In this document: positions 9,551 to 22,862 of the stretch, in pieces
Position numbering within the stretch: the first letter of the stretch is position 1
Layout of the letters: each line of letters starts with the position of its first letter
Source of the DNA: Jimgerdemannia flammicorona
Taxonomy: Eukaryota; Mucoromycota; Endogonomycetes; Endogonales; Endogonaceae
Length of the DNA stretch: 64,000 nucleotides
Assembly (NCBI GenBank): GCA_003990745.1
Contig: RBNI01000003.1
Span: 1 to 64,000 of the forward strand
Direction of reading: 5' to 3'
The notes under the pieces: generated by a model
Databases searched by the model: none
Seen by the model: the letters and a program-made list of their open reading frames with translations, nothing else
Told to the model about the DNA's origin: nothing
Made by a program: the position numbers and the translations under genes

Positions 9551-9634
<84 letters not shown>
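9287..9634 (+). mobile_element. Decayed LINE 3' end (Ld) with 79-base poly(A)
   Basis: A plus-strand LINE tail: GTCTAAGAGATTATA before the A tract is the mutated form of the family 3' end GTCCAAGTGACTATA. The A tract is 9556-9634. The coding part is heavily AT-shifted, making it one of the oldest LINE remnants here. It directly follows the X1 LTR end and precedes the Y1 LTR. Confidence 0.7.
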
Positions 9635-9638
<4 letters not shown>

Positions 9639-10185
9639 AGTAAACCAAAATTGGCAGACTTCTTTGTATTATCAGAAAGTGGACCAGAGTGGAAAAAAGA
9701 ATAAAGTTAATAGTGGTTTTAGAGTAGGTATTTCTTCTAAGTATTATAATCCTTTTCTTAGATCAAGTAATTCTTGACAGATATATCTTTCAAAATATAT
9801 TATAGGCTAACTTATTTTTTTGCTTTTTTCTTTAACTTTTTAGATTGAGATTTATTCACTTGAATTTCTAGGGTATTTTATATAAGTGTGGTTGCTATCT
9901 GATTACTATTTGGATAATTATAAAATATATAGTAAGACTAATTTAGAGAAGATATAACTACTTATTCTCTTGTAGAATAGGTATTTCTTATAAAATGAGT
10001 ATTCTACTTAGAATAAGTATTCTACTTAGAACAAGTGTTTCACTTAAGATCAGGTTATCTAATTTGATACATCTGATTATTTATATAAATTAATAGTATA
10101 TATATATAAATAACTATATAAAATAACTATACTAAGTATTCTTTATATATATATCATCTAGCTATACTATAGTATTCGCTTGTCA
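9635..10185 (-). repeat. Y1 3' LTR remnant
   Basis: Reverse complement of the first part of the Y LTR: TGTCA at 10181-10185 is the complement of the LTR start TGACA. The TTTATTCACTTG region near 9850 is the complement of the AATAAA region. TTTGTATTATCAGAAAGTGG near 9662 matches the complement of Y2 LTR sequence at 32980-33020. The distal part of the LTR is absent; it is broken at the poly(A) of Ld. Confidence 0.75.
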
Positions 10186-10239
10186 CATCAGCCTTTACTA
10201 AAGAACAATCTGTCTCAGACTATTCTTTAATCATTATTA

Positions 10240-10745
10240 TGATATTTATAAGTATCTTCTATATCTATATCTATACTTATACTATTATTTTCTTTTATAT
10301 TTTAGTTACTTTATTCTAAGAGCTCTTCCTCTTCTTCAGAGAACAAGACTTCAATATAGTTAATGATACTCAGATAGGTAGCTATATTTATTCTTTATAT
10401 ATTACTTAGAGAGAACTAAGTCTATATCAAAGCTATAATATTCTACTTATAGATTGTATAAAGCCTATTTATAGTAGTATTATTCTTTTAAGATAGATCA
10501 GTAGTATTTTAGATATAGGCTTATTTTAGGACTAGGATATCTTGTAACTATTTACTAATCATATAATAGGCTTACAGTTGGTAGATCTGCAGTAGACATT
10601 CTGTTAGAGTGAGGTTCTTTTAGTATATCTAGATCTGTTGGAGATGAGTTTCATTGATTTTACAAAACTATAATAGAAAAACTAGTAGGATCTGAAAAGA
10701 GCTAAGAACAAGACTCTAGAAATACTGGTCAATTCTCTAGATCAT
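10240..10745 (-). pseudogene. Y1 third ORF remnant
   Basis: Homologous to ORF3 of Y2 (41038-41544). The pol-stop/ORF3-start overlap ATGA is kept (TCAT at 10742-10745 on the plus strand), although the surroundings have diverged to mostly A and T. The product is unknown. The end is set by homology to the GATGATGACTGA region of Y2. Confidence 0.6.
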
Positions 10746-11288
10746 TGTATAGATAATAGATATGTATACATATCTTGAGATGATTGATATGTATAAACTG
10801 AAGTTCTCAAAGTATATTTATCTATCCTTTTTATATATATATATACTTATTTTTCTAATATTATATATTAAATAAGATTCTTCCTATTTAGATTCTAGTT
10901 TGGTGGTAAAATTGGATTTGATCATACTTCTCCAAATAAGAACTTGATCTCTAATCTTGATCTTCTAATTCTTCTACTTTTAGTTATAATACTTCTTCTG
11001 CTTTTCTTAAGTCTTGATTATCTAAGCTTGAGCTTGACTTTACAATTGTTCTATCTTATCTAAGAGTTCTTTAAGGTTCTTATGATTAGTAGTTCTGGTC
11101 TTTTTGATAAATATTATCTCAAAGAGCCTTTTCTTTAGTAGAGATAGCAGGAGTGTTCTAGATTTTCTATAAAATCTCAAATAAGTAGAGATTCTAGTTA
11201 GTAGGATTGACTCAGATAAGTTCTTCTTAATAGTCTAGTTCATTCTCTCTATTATATCATTGGTTTAAAGGTAATATATATATATATA
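10746..11288 (-). pseudogene. Y1 integrase C-terminal part
   Basis: The complement of this stretch aligns with 40545-41040 of Y2: AGAGAGAATGAACTAGACTA at the upstream end matches AGAGAGAATGAACCAGACCA, and it runs through the GDQVLVW-like region to the GPY/F region. It is broken by LINE Le immediately after the position of the catalytic Glu codon; the rest continues at 22863. Confidence 0.75.
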
Positions 11289-11369
11289 TTTTTTATATAG
11301 TTACTTAGACTTTGTCATTTATTACTAGTCTATCAAATATAAATATAATACTTTCTCCCACTATCCAAT

Positions 11370-14187
11370 CTCCCTAGGGGTCTCTCCCTCCACACTTTCA
11401 TACTTGAACACCACCTTGCCACCTATTACTCCAATCCTCCCCCCACTCTGCCCACAAATTTTCTCTATTAAATGATGTCTCCAACTACTCTACAGACCCT
11501 AACCCAGTCACCAGCTTATTAAGACATCCTCTATTAATCCTTTTTACCACAACAGCTACTTCTCTAACCCCAAATACTTCTCTTCCTTAAAAACAAATAA
11601 CCAATATCCTGCCAGCCTCACCCATATAGCCAAAACCCAACCCATAGTGAGCCACTCTTTTCCAACCCCCCCCTCCACCAATCTATCTCTCAGATTCTCC
11701 CATCAACCCCTCTCTCTATCTCTTCTCCTCACAATATCTAATCAATTTCCAACTGCTAACCAAAAGTCACCAAGTATCTTATACTCTCCTAGCCAATATT
11801 CTGGTATCTGTACAAATTCCTCTTTCTGTTCTATATTATAACACTCCTTATAGTCAAAGTTACTCCCCTCTACTAGGTAGTCTGAGCAAAGGTTGAGCAT
11901 GACATTTCTCTGTAGCATGTACTACCAAACTACTCAGTACTTAGGTGGTAGCTATCACTATATCTCTGCACTCTAAGCCCAGACCCTATTCTAGTCTCAC
12001 TCTTCTCTAATACCTGTCATCTGCCAACCATTAGGCCAAATATTCTATCTCAACTCCTTCTGGCACTTGACCCCATTCCTAATATCAAAGTCAATTAGAA
12101 GAGTACTCTCTAATAGTACTTGATCTCATCTCTATATTGTTGGACTCCAAGGTATCTCTCCTTTAGCTCTCTGCTAGTGAATATTGATACAGTATACCCC
12201 ATTAACTACTCCCTATCAGAATCTCTTATATCATATACACTCACTGTTCTGAAGTCCAACTAAGGACAGTAGATCTTCTGTAGAGCCTCTTGGTAAGAAT
12301 CTTATCTCCCAGACCTTCTTCATCAGAGGGACTCAGCTACCACTCCTCAGTTCCACTACTCTCTTCAGCTACTATACTTGCAGATAATGCAGCCTCTTTA
12401 GGAAGTTAACCATCCCAAGACCTCCTCTAGCCACCAGCAATGATAAGATTTTCCAACTAATCTGACTCCTCCTCCTAGCTCAGATTCAACCTTTGGCCTA
12501 CTTCAATAACCTCTTCACCACTTAGGCAAGAAAGTCCAGATGATATATCAAGTATCACAGCTTTGGCAGCCAGTAGATATTCAAAACTGAAACATACTCC
12601 ATCAAAGACAAGTGATGGTCTCTCTAACTCTACAGAGCCTCTCTCCAGATAGCTACCCACTGCTTCTACTAATGTCATAGTAGAACTGACCCATACACCA
12701 AAAGATAGATGCCCAAGTATCTTACAGTCTCTTCTATAGAGACAATTGTTCCAATGATATCCCCTTCCACCATACTATTGTCCAATACCATTATTTTATA
12801 CTTATGTTAGTTGAGTTTAGCCTCAGAGTATGCCTCATACCACTCCACCATTTCCTGGAGTTTCTTGATATCAGCAATCAATTTCAGGCCAACTACTATA
12901 TTATCTACAAAGGCTCCAACTTTCTACACAATTTCAAATACTGAGAGCCCTACTACCTTCTGCTAAATCCTGTCCATCAAGAGCTCTAAGGATAAAGCAT
13001 ACAAAATAGGAGACAGTGGATCCCTCTGGGGAATACTTCTATTTAGAGGAAATACCACCCCTCAATACCTATTATATATGAGCACTACTCTACTCCCTTC
13101 CAGTAGGCTGATTATTGCTACTTAGAACTGCTGAGAGATACCAATCTTATCCAGTACCTTTGCTAACCAAACCTGCCAAACATGGTCATATGCATCCAGT
13201 CCACAGGCTCGAGCTCCTTCAATAATACTATACACCCAAGCTGTGCCATCCCTAATAAGCTGACCTTCTACAAAATCTCTTTGCTTTTCATCTAAGACTT
13301 ACTGGATCACCTTTTGCAGCCTTGCCACCACTACCTTGGTGATCAACTTTCTGTCCATATCTAGAAGCATAATAGACTACTAATTCTTCCAGTTCTCCCT
13401 TCTGCCCTTGTTCTTATAAAGCAGTGCCACCAGTCCCAGATCTTATTCATCCATCCACCTCCCTAACTGTAGTACTAAGTCATACAGTACTATCATCTCT
13501 CTTAGTATACCAGAGACTCCCAACATTTTCTTCCAGAAGTCTCAGGGCAGACCATCCTCTCCTGATATTATGCCCAGCATAGTTGTGGCAAGAATCTGGC
13601 AAATCTTCTCCTTCTATACTGGTATTATCAAGCCACTCAGCCCATCTACTTGCAGTAGGTACCAATTCTCCAAAGTATATTCAATGATAGTAGCATCAGC
13701 CCCATCCTTCTCCTCACTCTACAAACTATACCATCTCTTCTTTAGTGAGCCCAGAATATCCTGTGGACCATATACCAGTAGCCCATCCAAATTCAGTACT
13801 CTCTCCCATCTCTGCCTCACTCTCCTTATCTGAAGGATCCTTGAAAGGTACTTAGAGGGCCTCTCCCCCTCCTCCAGCCCCTGCCAGCATAATCATATTA
13901 CTAAACTCTACACCTGTGACTCCTCCTCCTCTCTCAACACCTGTTGTAACTCTGTAACCTCTAGCTTAGCCTGCATCAACCTCTAGTCCTCCACCCCCTC
14001 TAAGGCCACAATTTTCCAAAAGTCTAGCTAATCTAGCAGAAGCCCAGGACACCCTCTTTCTCCTCTACCTATCAACCACCTTGTTAGCCTCCTTCCAATA
14101 AACCCTAGCAGCCTTCTTCAACCTAATCTATTGAACACCAACTGGAGCACTCTCTTATATCCACTCTCCACTCTCTGCTGAATGTTC
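11370..14187 (-). pseudogene. LINE Le ORF2, RT and C-terminal part
   Basis: Colinear with 14292-17060 of Lf. The complement reads through the EEGVGA-type linker, an RT region (from about 13400 down) with motif-B-like and FVDN remnants (12915 down, where Lf has FADD), thumb sequence and the Cys/His finger near 11850. Stops are frequent. The endonuclease half lies beyond Lf at about 20865-20088. Confidence 0.7.
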
Positions 14188-14291
14188 TCAGCTTACTTGT
14201 CCCTTTTTTTTTTTTTTTTTTTTTTTTTTATAGTCACTTGGACTCCACCTTTATTACCAGTCTATGAATAAGTATACATCATCACCACCCA

Positions 14292-17200
14292 CTACCCAAT
14301 CCCCATAGAGGGGCCCCTCCCCACCTCCTCATGAATAAAGATCACCCTTTCACCAACTACTCCAACTCTCCCCCCACTCTGTCCACAAATTTTCTCTACT
14401 AAGTGGTACCTCTGACCACTCTGCAGCCCCCAACCAAGCCACCAGCCTGTTAAGGTGTCTTCTATAAGTCTATGCCACTGCAACAACTGGTCCCCCAAGC
14501 CCTGTCTCCTTCCATCCTCAAAAACAAATAGCCAGTGACTGGCCAGCCCCACCTAAATAGCCAAAGCCCAGCCCAAGGTAAGCCACTCCTTCCCTATCCC
14601 CCCTACCAATCTATCCCTCAAGTCCTCCCACCTCTCCCATACTTCATCTCCCCTACACTGTATCCCCAAGCGTTTCCCAATTGTCCGCCAAAAATCCCCC
14701 AACACCTCACACTCTCCTAGCTAATGTTTAGGCATCTGTATATAACCCCTCTCCTGCTCTACATTATGGCACTCCTCACAGTTGAAGCAACCCCCTATAA
14801 TAAGGTGCCCCAAGTGAAAGTTGAGCATTATATTCCTCTGCAGTATGTGCCACCAGACCACCCAGTACTTTGGTAGCATCCACTTTCTCACTGCAGTACT
14901 CCAGGTCCAAACACTATGCCAGTTCCACTCTTTGCCAATTCTAACTCCTTACCAACCACTAGGCCACAGATCCTGGCCTGGTCCCTTTTGGCATTCCATT
15001 CTATCACCAATATCGAACTCAATTAAAGGAGTGCCACCCAGTAGTATATGATCCCATCTCCACATTGCCGGGTCTCAAGCTACCTCCCCTTCATTCCCCT
15101 GCCAACGAATTCCAATACAGTATACCCTCTCTACTATCCCCCACCAAAATCCCTTATATTGCAGTTGTTCAGTGCTCTGAAGTCCAACTAATGAGAGGAG
15201 ATCACCAGTTGAGCCTCTTGGCAATGACTGGCTCTTCTAGATATTCTGTAGCAGAGGAACCCAACCACCTCCTCTCAATTCCACTGCCCTCTTTAGCCAC
15301 CATGCTCTCAAGCAGTGTAACCATTTTGGAAAGTCAACCAGCCCAAGACCACCTCTCACCACTGGTAAGAACAAGGTCTCCCAACCAATCTGACTCCACC
15401 TGCCAGCCCAAATCCATCCCTCTGCTGACTTTATCAATCTCTTCACCACCCAGGCTGGGAAGTCTAGATGATATATCAGATACCACAACTTCAGCAGCCA
15501 GTAGATATTCAAAATCAAGACCTGCCCTGCCAGAGAAAATTGTCTTCCCCCCCAACTCCACAGGGCCTCCTCCCAGATTCCAATCCTCTGCTCCCACTAA
15601 AGCCTGGGCAGAACTGACCCATAGACTGACAAATAGATGCCTAAGTACTGTACTGCTTCACTAGTGGGGACGATTGTTCCTATAACCTCCCCTCCTACCA
15701 GGCCATTGCCTAGCACTATTGTTTCACACTTATGCTAATTCAGCTTAGCTCCAGAGTTCTCCTCATACCACTCTACAGTCTTCTTGAGCTCCTCAACATC
15801 AGCAATTAATCCTAAACCAACCACCATGTCATCTGCAAATGCCCCAACTTTCCATCCAATGCCAAAGACAGAGAGCCCCACTATTCTCTGCCTAATTCTG
15901 TCCATAAGGGGTTCTAGGAAAAGAGTATACAAAATAGGGGACAGTGGGTCCCCCTGGGACACCCCCCTACCCAAGGGGAATGCTACCCCTCTATGTCCAT
16001 TACACATGAGTACAGCCCTACTCCCTTTCAGTAGGCTGACCATTGCTGACCAGAATTGGTATGGAACCTCCATTTTATCCAAAACTTTTGCCAGCCAGAC
16101 TCTTCACACCTGGTCGTAAGTCTTCTCCTGGTCCAGGAAGACTAGATGCCCATCCAGTCCACAGGTTCTTGCCCCTTCAATAACTCTATGTACTCAGGCT
16201 ATGCCATCCCTGATGAGCCGACCACCCACAAATCCCCTCTGCTCAACACCCATGACTTGCTGGGCCACCTTCTGTAGTCTTGCCACCACCATCTTAGTCA
16301 CTAACTTTCTGTCCATATCTAGCAACATTATTGGCCTCCAGTTCTTCCAATCCTCCCACCTTCCTTTGTTCTTATAAAGCAGTATCACCAACCCAAGGTC
16401 TTGCTCCCCCACCCACCTCCCTGTCTGTAGAATAAAGTCACACAATGCTGTTATCTCTCCCATCACCCCTGGGACTCCAACCATTCACTTTCAAAAGTCC
16501 CAGGGCAGATCATCCTCCTCAGGTACCATATCTGGCATTATCGTGGCAAGAATATAGTGGATAGGTATCACCAGATCATCTAGCCTCTTGACTTGTGGTG
16601 GGTGCCAATCCTCCAATGTTTGGTCAATGGTAGCAGCATCTGCCCCACCCTCCTCCTCACTCCACAATCCACTCCATTGCTCTTTTAGCAATCCAAGAAT
16701 GTCCTGTACACCATACACTAGTATACCATCTGAGTCCAATACCCCTTCCCACCATTGCTGTACCTGTCTCGCTCTAAGGGCCCTTGTAAGGAACTTGAAA
16801 GGCCTCTCTCCTTCCTCCAGATCCTACCAGTGAAGCCATGCTGCCAAGCTCTGTACCCTTGCCTCTTCCTCTTCCTGCAGCACCTGTTGTAGTTCCCCAA
16901 CCTCCATTTTCGCCCTCATTAATCTCCAATCTTCTTCTCCCTCTAACATCGTCAGCCTTGCCCACTCCTCTAAGAGCTAGTCAATCTATAGAAGCCCAAT
17001 GCACTCTTCACCTTCTCTGCTTCCCTGCCTCCTTGCCAGCCTTACTCCAGTAAATCTTGGCCATCTTCTTCATCCTCATCTACTAGACCCCAACTGAGAC
17101 ACCTTCTCACCACCAGTTCTCCACTCTCAGCTGAATGTCTTTAGCCCACTCATCTCACCGAGTCTTGTTATCTAATAAAGAGGAATTGAGGCACCAATGT

Positions 17201-17931
17201 CCAGGCCCATCTCCACTTCCCCCAAAGCACCCCTGTTCCAAAAGCCCCCAGTGATCCAACCATGGACACCATTCCACCTCCAGTAACTTCCAAACATCTA
17301 GGTCCCAGCAGCTGGCTGTCAAAATCTAGTCGATTCTTGTCTCCAGACCTCTTGTCCAATGTGTATAAACCCTCCTATTCCCCCAGCACTCCCTACCAGC
17401 ATCTACCAGTGCACTTAGTCTTTCTACTTCCTCCCATGCCACCAGTCCTCCACTCCTGCTCTCAGCATCTCGTCCTCCATCTGTTCTATCCAACAATATG
17501 TCCCAAACCATATTGAAATCTCCCCCAAGCATATCCACCCCAGCCTCTGTAAGGATCCCACTCTCCTGTAAACCTTTCACCCAATCTATACACTCACCCC
17601 GTACAGCAGGGCAGTAACAGGAGCCAACTGTAACTGGCTCCCAGCCTGCATGAATCCACTTACCCCAGACTAGTCTCTCTCCCTAGCTCCTCACATCCTG
17701 TATCTCCTCTCTGCCTTTCTGAACCAAAATCCCAACCTTGCCCTTCCAAATCACCACACCTCCTCATTCCTTCATCCACTCTATCTTATCAGAATCATCC
17801 TCACACCTGACATCCTGCAAGAGAAAGAGATCGGCCTCCAATCCCTTCATCCAAGTAAAAATGTTCCTACGTCGAGCAGTGCCCTGTAACCCATTCATGT
17901 TTAAAGAAAAAATATTAGTTGTACTATTCAT
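14292..17931 (-). pseudogene. LINE Lf ORF2: endonuclease-reverse transcriptase-zinc finger
   Basis: ORF2 starts ATGAATAGT (17931) and ends at 14292. Domains in order: EEP endonuclease (LFLLQDVRCED; GGDFN at 17526-17512; TRIDWIL; DHWGLL); a linker; RT with NWRPIMLLDMDRK, FLDQEKTYDQV, GVSQGDPLSPILY and FADDMVVGL (FADD at 15839-15828); a thumb; and a C-terminal C-x2-C...H-x4-C finger near 14788-14710. No RNase H is evident. The endonuclease and RT halves are in different frames, so a 1-nt indel lies between about 17300 and 16740. A few Trp/Arg codons are now stops. The catalytic motifs themselves are intact. Confidence 0.85.
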
Positions 17932-17961
17932 AATGAAATATGTTATATTATCAATTGATCT

Positions 17962-19986
17962 CTACTGCTCCATGCTCATCTCCTCCTGTACTGTGTCCAG
18001 ATTGTGTTCTGCAGCCACCTCCTCCTCTTCTGCCCTCTGAGCCTCCAATTCAGCCAGCAGTTCATTCATCTCTCCATCTGCCTTCTCCTCAAACTCCTCT
18101 CAGTATTCTAAGCATGCCTCCTGCCAGAGCTACAGTCCATAATACTTGTTCCAGCAGTACTCAGCCCTCTCTCCAGCAATGACTGCCATCTCTGCCTCCC
18201 TCTCCTTATCCACCTCATACCCTTCCTCCTCTAGGTACACTGCAAGAATTTCTGCCTTCAATGCCTTCATTACTCCATCCCCCTGCAGTACTCTTGCCCA
18301 ATGCTCATCACTCATCACTCGCAAGTCTACCTCCCCCAACTCTTCTGCCACCAGGTTATTCATCATCCAGTATATCCAAAGTAAGTTCCCCACCTCCTTC
18401 CCCCTTGGAGTCACCGGCCTCCCTCTATCCAACATTGTGGTGTCAGCTCCAGCACTTGCAGACTCATCCCATATCTCCGGGACATCCACCAGTTCCTCCT
18501 CTCCAGCCACCACCACCTGTCTCCCATATGCTGCCTCTGGAACTCCGAATTGTACCCTCTGGGCCCCTCGCATTAGCACATCCTCTACCACTCTGTTTCG
18601 GGAAGCTGGGCTGTGCCTAATAAGAGGGGTAGGGGTAGGGGAGTCCTCCCAGTCCTCCTCCCAAACCTCCAGCATATCATTAGTATATGGGTTATTACTA
18701 GACTTCTCCTTATCCTCCCCTGCCTCCTTCTTGTCCTTCCCCTCTCCCTTGCTGGCCCAGACACTTGCTTCAGCTCCCCCTGTGCCCTTCACCTTGCTTG
18801 CATCTCCCAGTGGTCTGTTATCCAACTTGGCCAGCAGCTCTTTCTGTCTCTTACACTCCTGAGCCCTTTTCCACTGCTCCTTGGTCACTCAAATCCACTT
18901 TCCATCCACCACCTCCAAGTGTGTTGACTCCACAAAAGCCTCCCAAGCCTTCACTTGCCTCTCTACAGTACCACTCAACTCTTCCAGTGCTTCCAATAAA
19001 TCCTCCTCCTCCTCCTCACTATCCTTCACCCTTGTCACCTTACACAAGATTGCTCCTCAGACCATTGCCGAAGGCCAGTCCCTCACCTTCCCAGTAGCTT
19101 CCTTCCCAGCCAGCCAAATCCTCACATTCACATCACCAGTCCTGAGCAAGGTCTCTTCCCAGACCCTGAATCCGATATCCACCACCTCGCTATATTTTGC
19201 CATGAAATCCTCAACTCTCTTTCTCATCTCCATTGCCATCACTGTCAGTACTCCTTTCACCAGCAGTTGGACCACCCTGGGATCCTACTTCAGGCAATGT
19301 GCCATTAGAATACACACCTCCCCAATCACTAATCTAGCTTTCAGCACCTCCTCTAGTAGCGCTACCTCCTCAAAACCCACCTCCACTCCCTCCAGATTCT
19401 TTAAAAACTTCATGGATGCAGCTCCTATCACCTGCTTCACAATGAGCCCCAGCACCATTTTTGCTATCACTGCTAAGCCCCAGAAGTACAGTGTAACTGC
19501 GAATGCTGAGATCAATTTTTTGAGCAACAGGGTCACTACCAGGCCTGTTACACCATTTGCCAAGTCCTCTTGTCTTCTAAGCCTCAGCCACTCAGCCTTA
19601 CCATCAGCTGTCACATCTGGATTTTTTTCCAGATTGACAGTCCCATTGCTATCAGCAGTCACACTCCCCCCAGCCACTACTCTCCCAGCTCCACTGCCCC
19701 CCCTTTCAAGGGCTGCTCCCCCCTGCACTGTCACCTTCTCAGTCTCCTTGCCCTTCCTTAGCCAGCCCTCCAGCCCTGATGCCTGCTGTCTCTCCTTTAC
19801 TGTCTCCATGAAGCTCACCCTCCCAGATCCTGAGCCTCTGCCACCACCTCTACCCCTTCCACATCCACCCACCAGCAGCCCCCTCATACCCCCCCCCAGG
19901 TCTGGGCCCCTCCCCACCTGCTGCCAGTCAAAAGCACTTGGGCCACCCTGCCCAGTATGTACCTCAGGTTGCCTGTCGGTCACTAT
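17962..19986 (-). pseudogene. LINE Lf ORF1 (Gag-like protein), nearly intact
   Basis: One frame of 675 codons, broken by only a few stops that replace Trp or Arg (for example after MAHCLK and after WPSAMV). The original ATG is ATA here (19986-19984); copy Lg keeps ATG at the same place (48719). The N-terminal part is Gly/Ser-rich (CGRGRGGGRGSGSGR). The middle has hydrophobic and helical stretches (VVTLLLKKLISAFAVTLYFWG, then LKNLEGVEVGFEE). The C-terminal part is acidic and Lys-rich with coiled-coil character. No CCHC knuckle is visible. In the family it binds element RNA. The stop TAG is at 17964-17962, 30 bp before ORF2. Confidence 0.8.
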
Positions 19987-20087
19987 GTTGTTAGTCTCTT
20001 TTCTTCAAAAATGATATTGTAAGTGCCTTCCAAAGATTGTGTAACCTGAATGGTACTGGAAAGAGATGCTGTCAGCTTACTTATCCC

Positions 20088-20865
20088 ACAACATCTTCTC
20101 AGCCAACAAAGAGGAATTGAGGCACCAATGTCCAGATCTATCTCCACTCCCCCTAAAATAACTCTGTCCCAACAGCCTCCAATGATCAGACTATAGACAC
20201 TACTCAGCCTTCAGCAACTTCCAAATATCTAAACTCCAGCAGTTCACCATCAGCACCCAGTCAATCCTCATCTCCAGACCATTTTCCCAGTATATGTATA
20301 CTCTCTTATCTCTTCAGAATTCCCTTCCAGTATCCACCAAAGAGCCCAGCCTTTCTATATCCTCTTATGTCTTCAGACCCCCACTCCTATCCTCAGCCCC
20401 CCACCCTCCATCAGTTCTATCTACCAGCATATCTCAGACCATATTAAAGTCCTCTCTAAGAATGTCCACTTCAGTCTCTATAAATGTCCCACTCTTTCTG
20501 AGTCTTTTCATCCATTCTACTCACTCACCTCATACAGCAGAGCAGTAGTAGGAACCCACTGTAATCAGCTCCCAATCTGGTCAAATTCACTCTCCCCAAA
20601 CCAGTCTATCTTCCTAGCTTCTCATATCTTATATCTCCCCTCTGTCTCTCTGAACCAGAATCTCAACCTTACCCCTCCAAACTGCCTTACCTCCTTATTT
20701 CTTTATTCATTCCAGTTTATCCAAATCATTTTCATATCTAATATTCTACAAAAGAAATAGATCAGCCTCCAAACTCTTCAGCCGAGTAAAAATGTTCCAA
20801 TGTCAAGCTAATTCTTATAGCCTATTTATGTTCAAAGAAAAAATTTATTATACTATTCATAAGAA
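20088..20865 (-). pseudogene. LINE Le ORF2, endonuclease part
   Basis: Upstream half of the same ORF2, an apurinic-like (EEP) endonuclease. The complement shows the LFLLxNIRxEND region and the remnant of GDFNMVWD near 20450-20435 (GEDFNMV in some readings). This enzyme nicks target DNA to prime reverse transcription. It is inactivated by stops and separated from RT by copy Lf. Confidence 0.65.
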
Positions 20866-20899
20866 ATAATGTTAAAAGTCATATACATCCTCTATAACT

Positions 20900-22800
20900 C
20901 TATATTCATCTCCTCCTATACTAAGTCCAAATTATATTTAATAGCCACCTCCTTCTCTTCAACCCTCTTAGCCTTCAATTCTATCAGAAGTTCAGCCAGC
21001 TCTCCATCCTTCTTTTCCTCAAAGTTCTTATAGTACTCTAAGCAAGCTTCCTATCAGAGCTACAATCCATATCTCTCTGCCCACTAGAAAGCAGCCTGCT
21101 CCCTAGCAATAACCACCAGCTCTGTCTCTCTTGCCTTATTGACCTCATATCCTTTCTTTTCCAAAAAAACTACAAGCACCTCTACCTTCAGGACCTCCAC
21201 CACCCCATCTCTATATAAGATTTATACTCATTGATTATCACTAAGCACCCTCAAGTCCACTTCACCTAACTCCTCAGCTATCAAGTTATTCATCATCTGA
21301 TATATCTACTATAGGTTTTCCACCTTCTTTCTATCTAGAGTTGATGGTCTCTCCTCTCCCAGCATCAAGATATTGGCCCCCATACTCACAGTCTCATCCT
21401 ACTTCTCTTCAGAGATATCTATCAGTTCATCCTCACCAGCTACCACTATCTGTCTCCCTTTTGCTATCTCAGGAACTCCAAAGTACACTCTCTGGGTTCT
21501 GTGCATAGGTACATTCTCTACCACCTGGTCCCTCAAGGCTGGACCCCTTCTGATAAGAGAAGGAGTATCCTCTCAGACTTCAAAAGTACTATCTATATAC
21601 AGGTTATTACTTAGTACCTTTCTGACCTCTTCCAGACTCTCCTCCATATTCTCTCTACCTTCACTGACCCAGACACTTGCTTTGGCTCCCCCAGTACTCT
21701 CAATGTCACCAGCATCCTTCTTCATCTTCTCCTCCAGGCTCACCAGCAACTCCCTCTGTCTCTTATGTCCTTGGGACCTCTCTCATAGCCCCTTATCAAT
21801 GCAGACACACTTCTCATCTACTATCTTCAAATGTGTTGACTCTACATATGTCTTCTAAGCCTTTGTCCTCCACTCTACTATACTGCTCAGCTCCTTTAGT
21901 ACCTCTAATAAATCCTTCTCCTCTTTCTCACTTCTCTTTATCCTTGTTACCTTGCAAATAAAGGCCCCCTATACTATCACTAATAGTCAATTACAAGTCT
22001 TCCCAGTAGCCTCTCTCTCAGCTAACTAAATCTGAACATCAATATTCCCAGTCCTAAATGAGGTCCCTTTCCAGACCTAAAACCCAACATCAACTATCTC
22101 TCCATACTTAGCCATAACCTCCTCAAATCTCCTTCTCATCTCTATAACAGTCACTGTGAGTACTCCTTTCACTAGAAGTTGTACTATCCTGAGTCCCATC
22201 TCAAGCAACATGCTATCAGAACACACATCTCTCTAACAGTCAGTCCAGCCTTCAGTACATCCTCCAATGGCCCAGTCTTCTCAAAGTCCACCTCTACTCC
22301 TTCCAATCTCCTCAGAAACTTCATGGATACTATACTACTCATCTGCTTAGCAATCAGCCCTAAGATCATTTCACCATCACTGCTAAGCCCTGGAAGTACA
22401 AAGTAATCATGAACTCCAAGATTGACTTTTTGAGTAATAGGGCCACCACCAGGTCCATCACACCATCTACCAAGTTCTCCAATCATCTAGGCCCCATCTT
22501 TCCAGCCTTGCTATCAGCAGTTACATCTGTATTTTTTTCCAGATTGTCAGTTACTGCTCCATCAGTAGTAGCCTTTTCCTTACTATCCTGCAGTCATCTA
22601 TCCAGTCTAGTTGCTATATCCCTCTGCTTGACCTTCTCAACAAAGCTCATCTACTTCTCTTCTGGCTATATCATATCTTCTCCTCCATTATTACTGACCC
22701 CTCTTCCTTCTGATAAAGTGCTTGGCATCTCCAACCCTACTCCCTGATCCCTCCCCACATACTGCCATCCAAACACACTAGAGACACTCTGCCTAATACA
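20900..22800 (-). pseudogene. LINE Le ORF1
   Basis: Homologous to ORF1 of Lf (17962-19986). Readable parts include MSSIVSMKFLRRLEGVEVDFEK (22184-22486 frame) and the HLKIVDEK-like region. Much degraded. It encodes the Gag-like RNA-binding protein of the LINE. Confidence 0.65.
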
Positions 22801-22862
22801 CTCTATAGAACTCTGATTCAAGGATATGTTCTTAAGACATTTCTCTAAAGAATGGTATAAAA

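Larger units (their letters stand above)
14204..20071 (-). mobile_element. Full-length Tad-like LINE Lf
   Basis: A 5.87-kb minus-strand LINE from poly(T) 14204-14229 to 20071, inserted in LINE Le with the target duplication TCAGCTTACTTGTCCC (14188-14203) / TCAGCTTACTTATCCC (20072-20087), one mismatch in 16. It has two ORFs in the usual order (ORF1 17962-19986, ORF2 14292-17931) and a 3' end ATAATAAAG-like signal before GTCCAAGTGACTATA-A(n). It has the fewest stops of all copies and is probably the youngest, but CpG is strongly depleted. It serves as the reference copy for the family in this window. Confidence 0.9.
11289..22862 (-). mobile_element. Tad-like LINE Le, split by LINE Lf
   Basis: A near full-length minus-strand LINE: its 3' end is at 11289 (short T run, then ATATAGTTACTTAGAC) and its 5' end near 22862. 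Its two parts (11289-14203 and 20088-22862) are separated by the full-length copy Lf. It is more AT-rich and more interrupted than Lf, Lg and Lh. The flanks are AT microsatellite-like (TAATATATATAT left, GATATATATTTA right), so the target duplication is plausible but not provable. It sits inside the integrase gene of Y1. Confidence 0.8.

Noticed and set aside
18146..20014. Long plus-strand ORFs (for example 18881-20014, 377 codons; 18146-18862, 238 codons)
   Set aside because: They are antisense to ORF1 of LINE Lf; the minus frame has homologs in three other copies and the plus frames are Ser/Pro/Leu-rich shadows.
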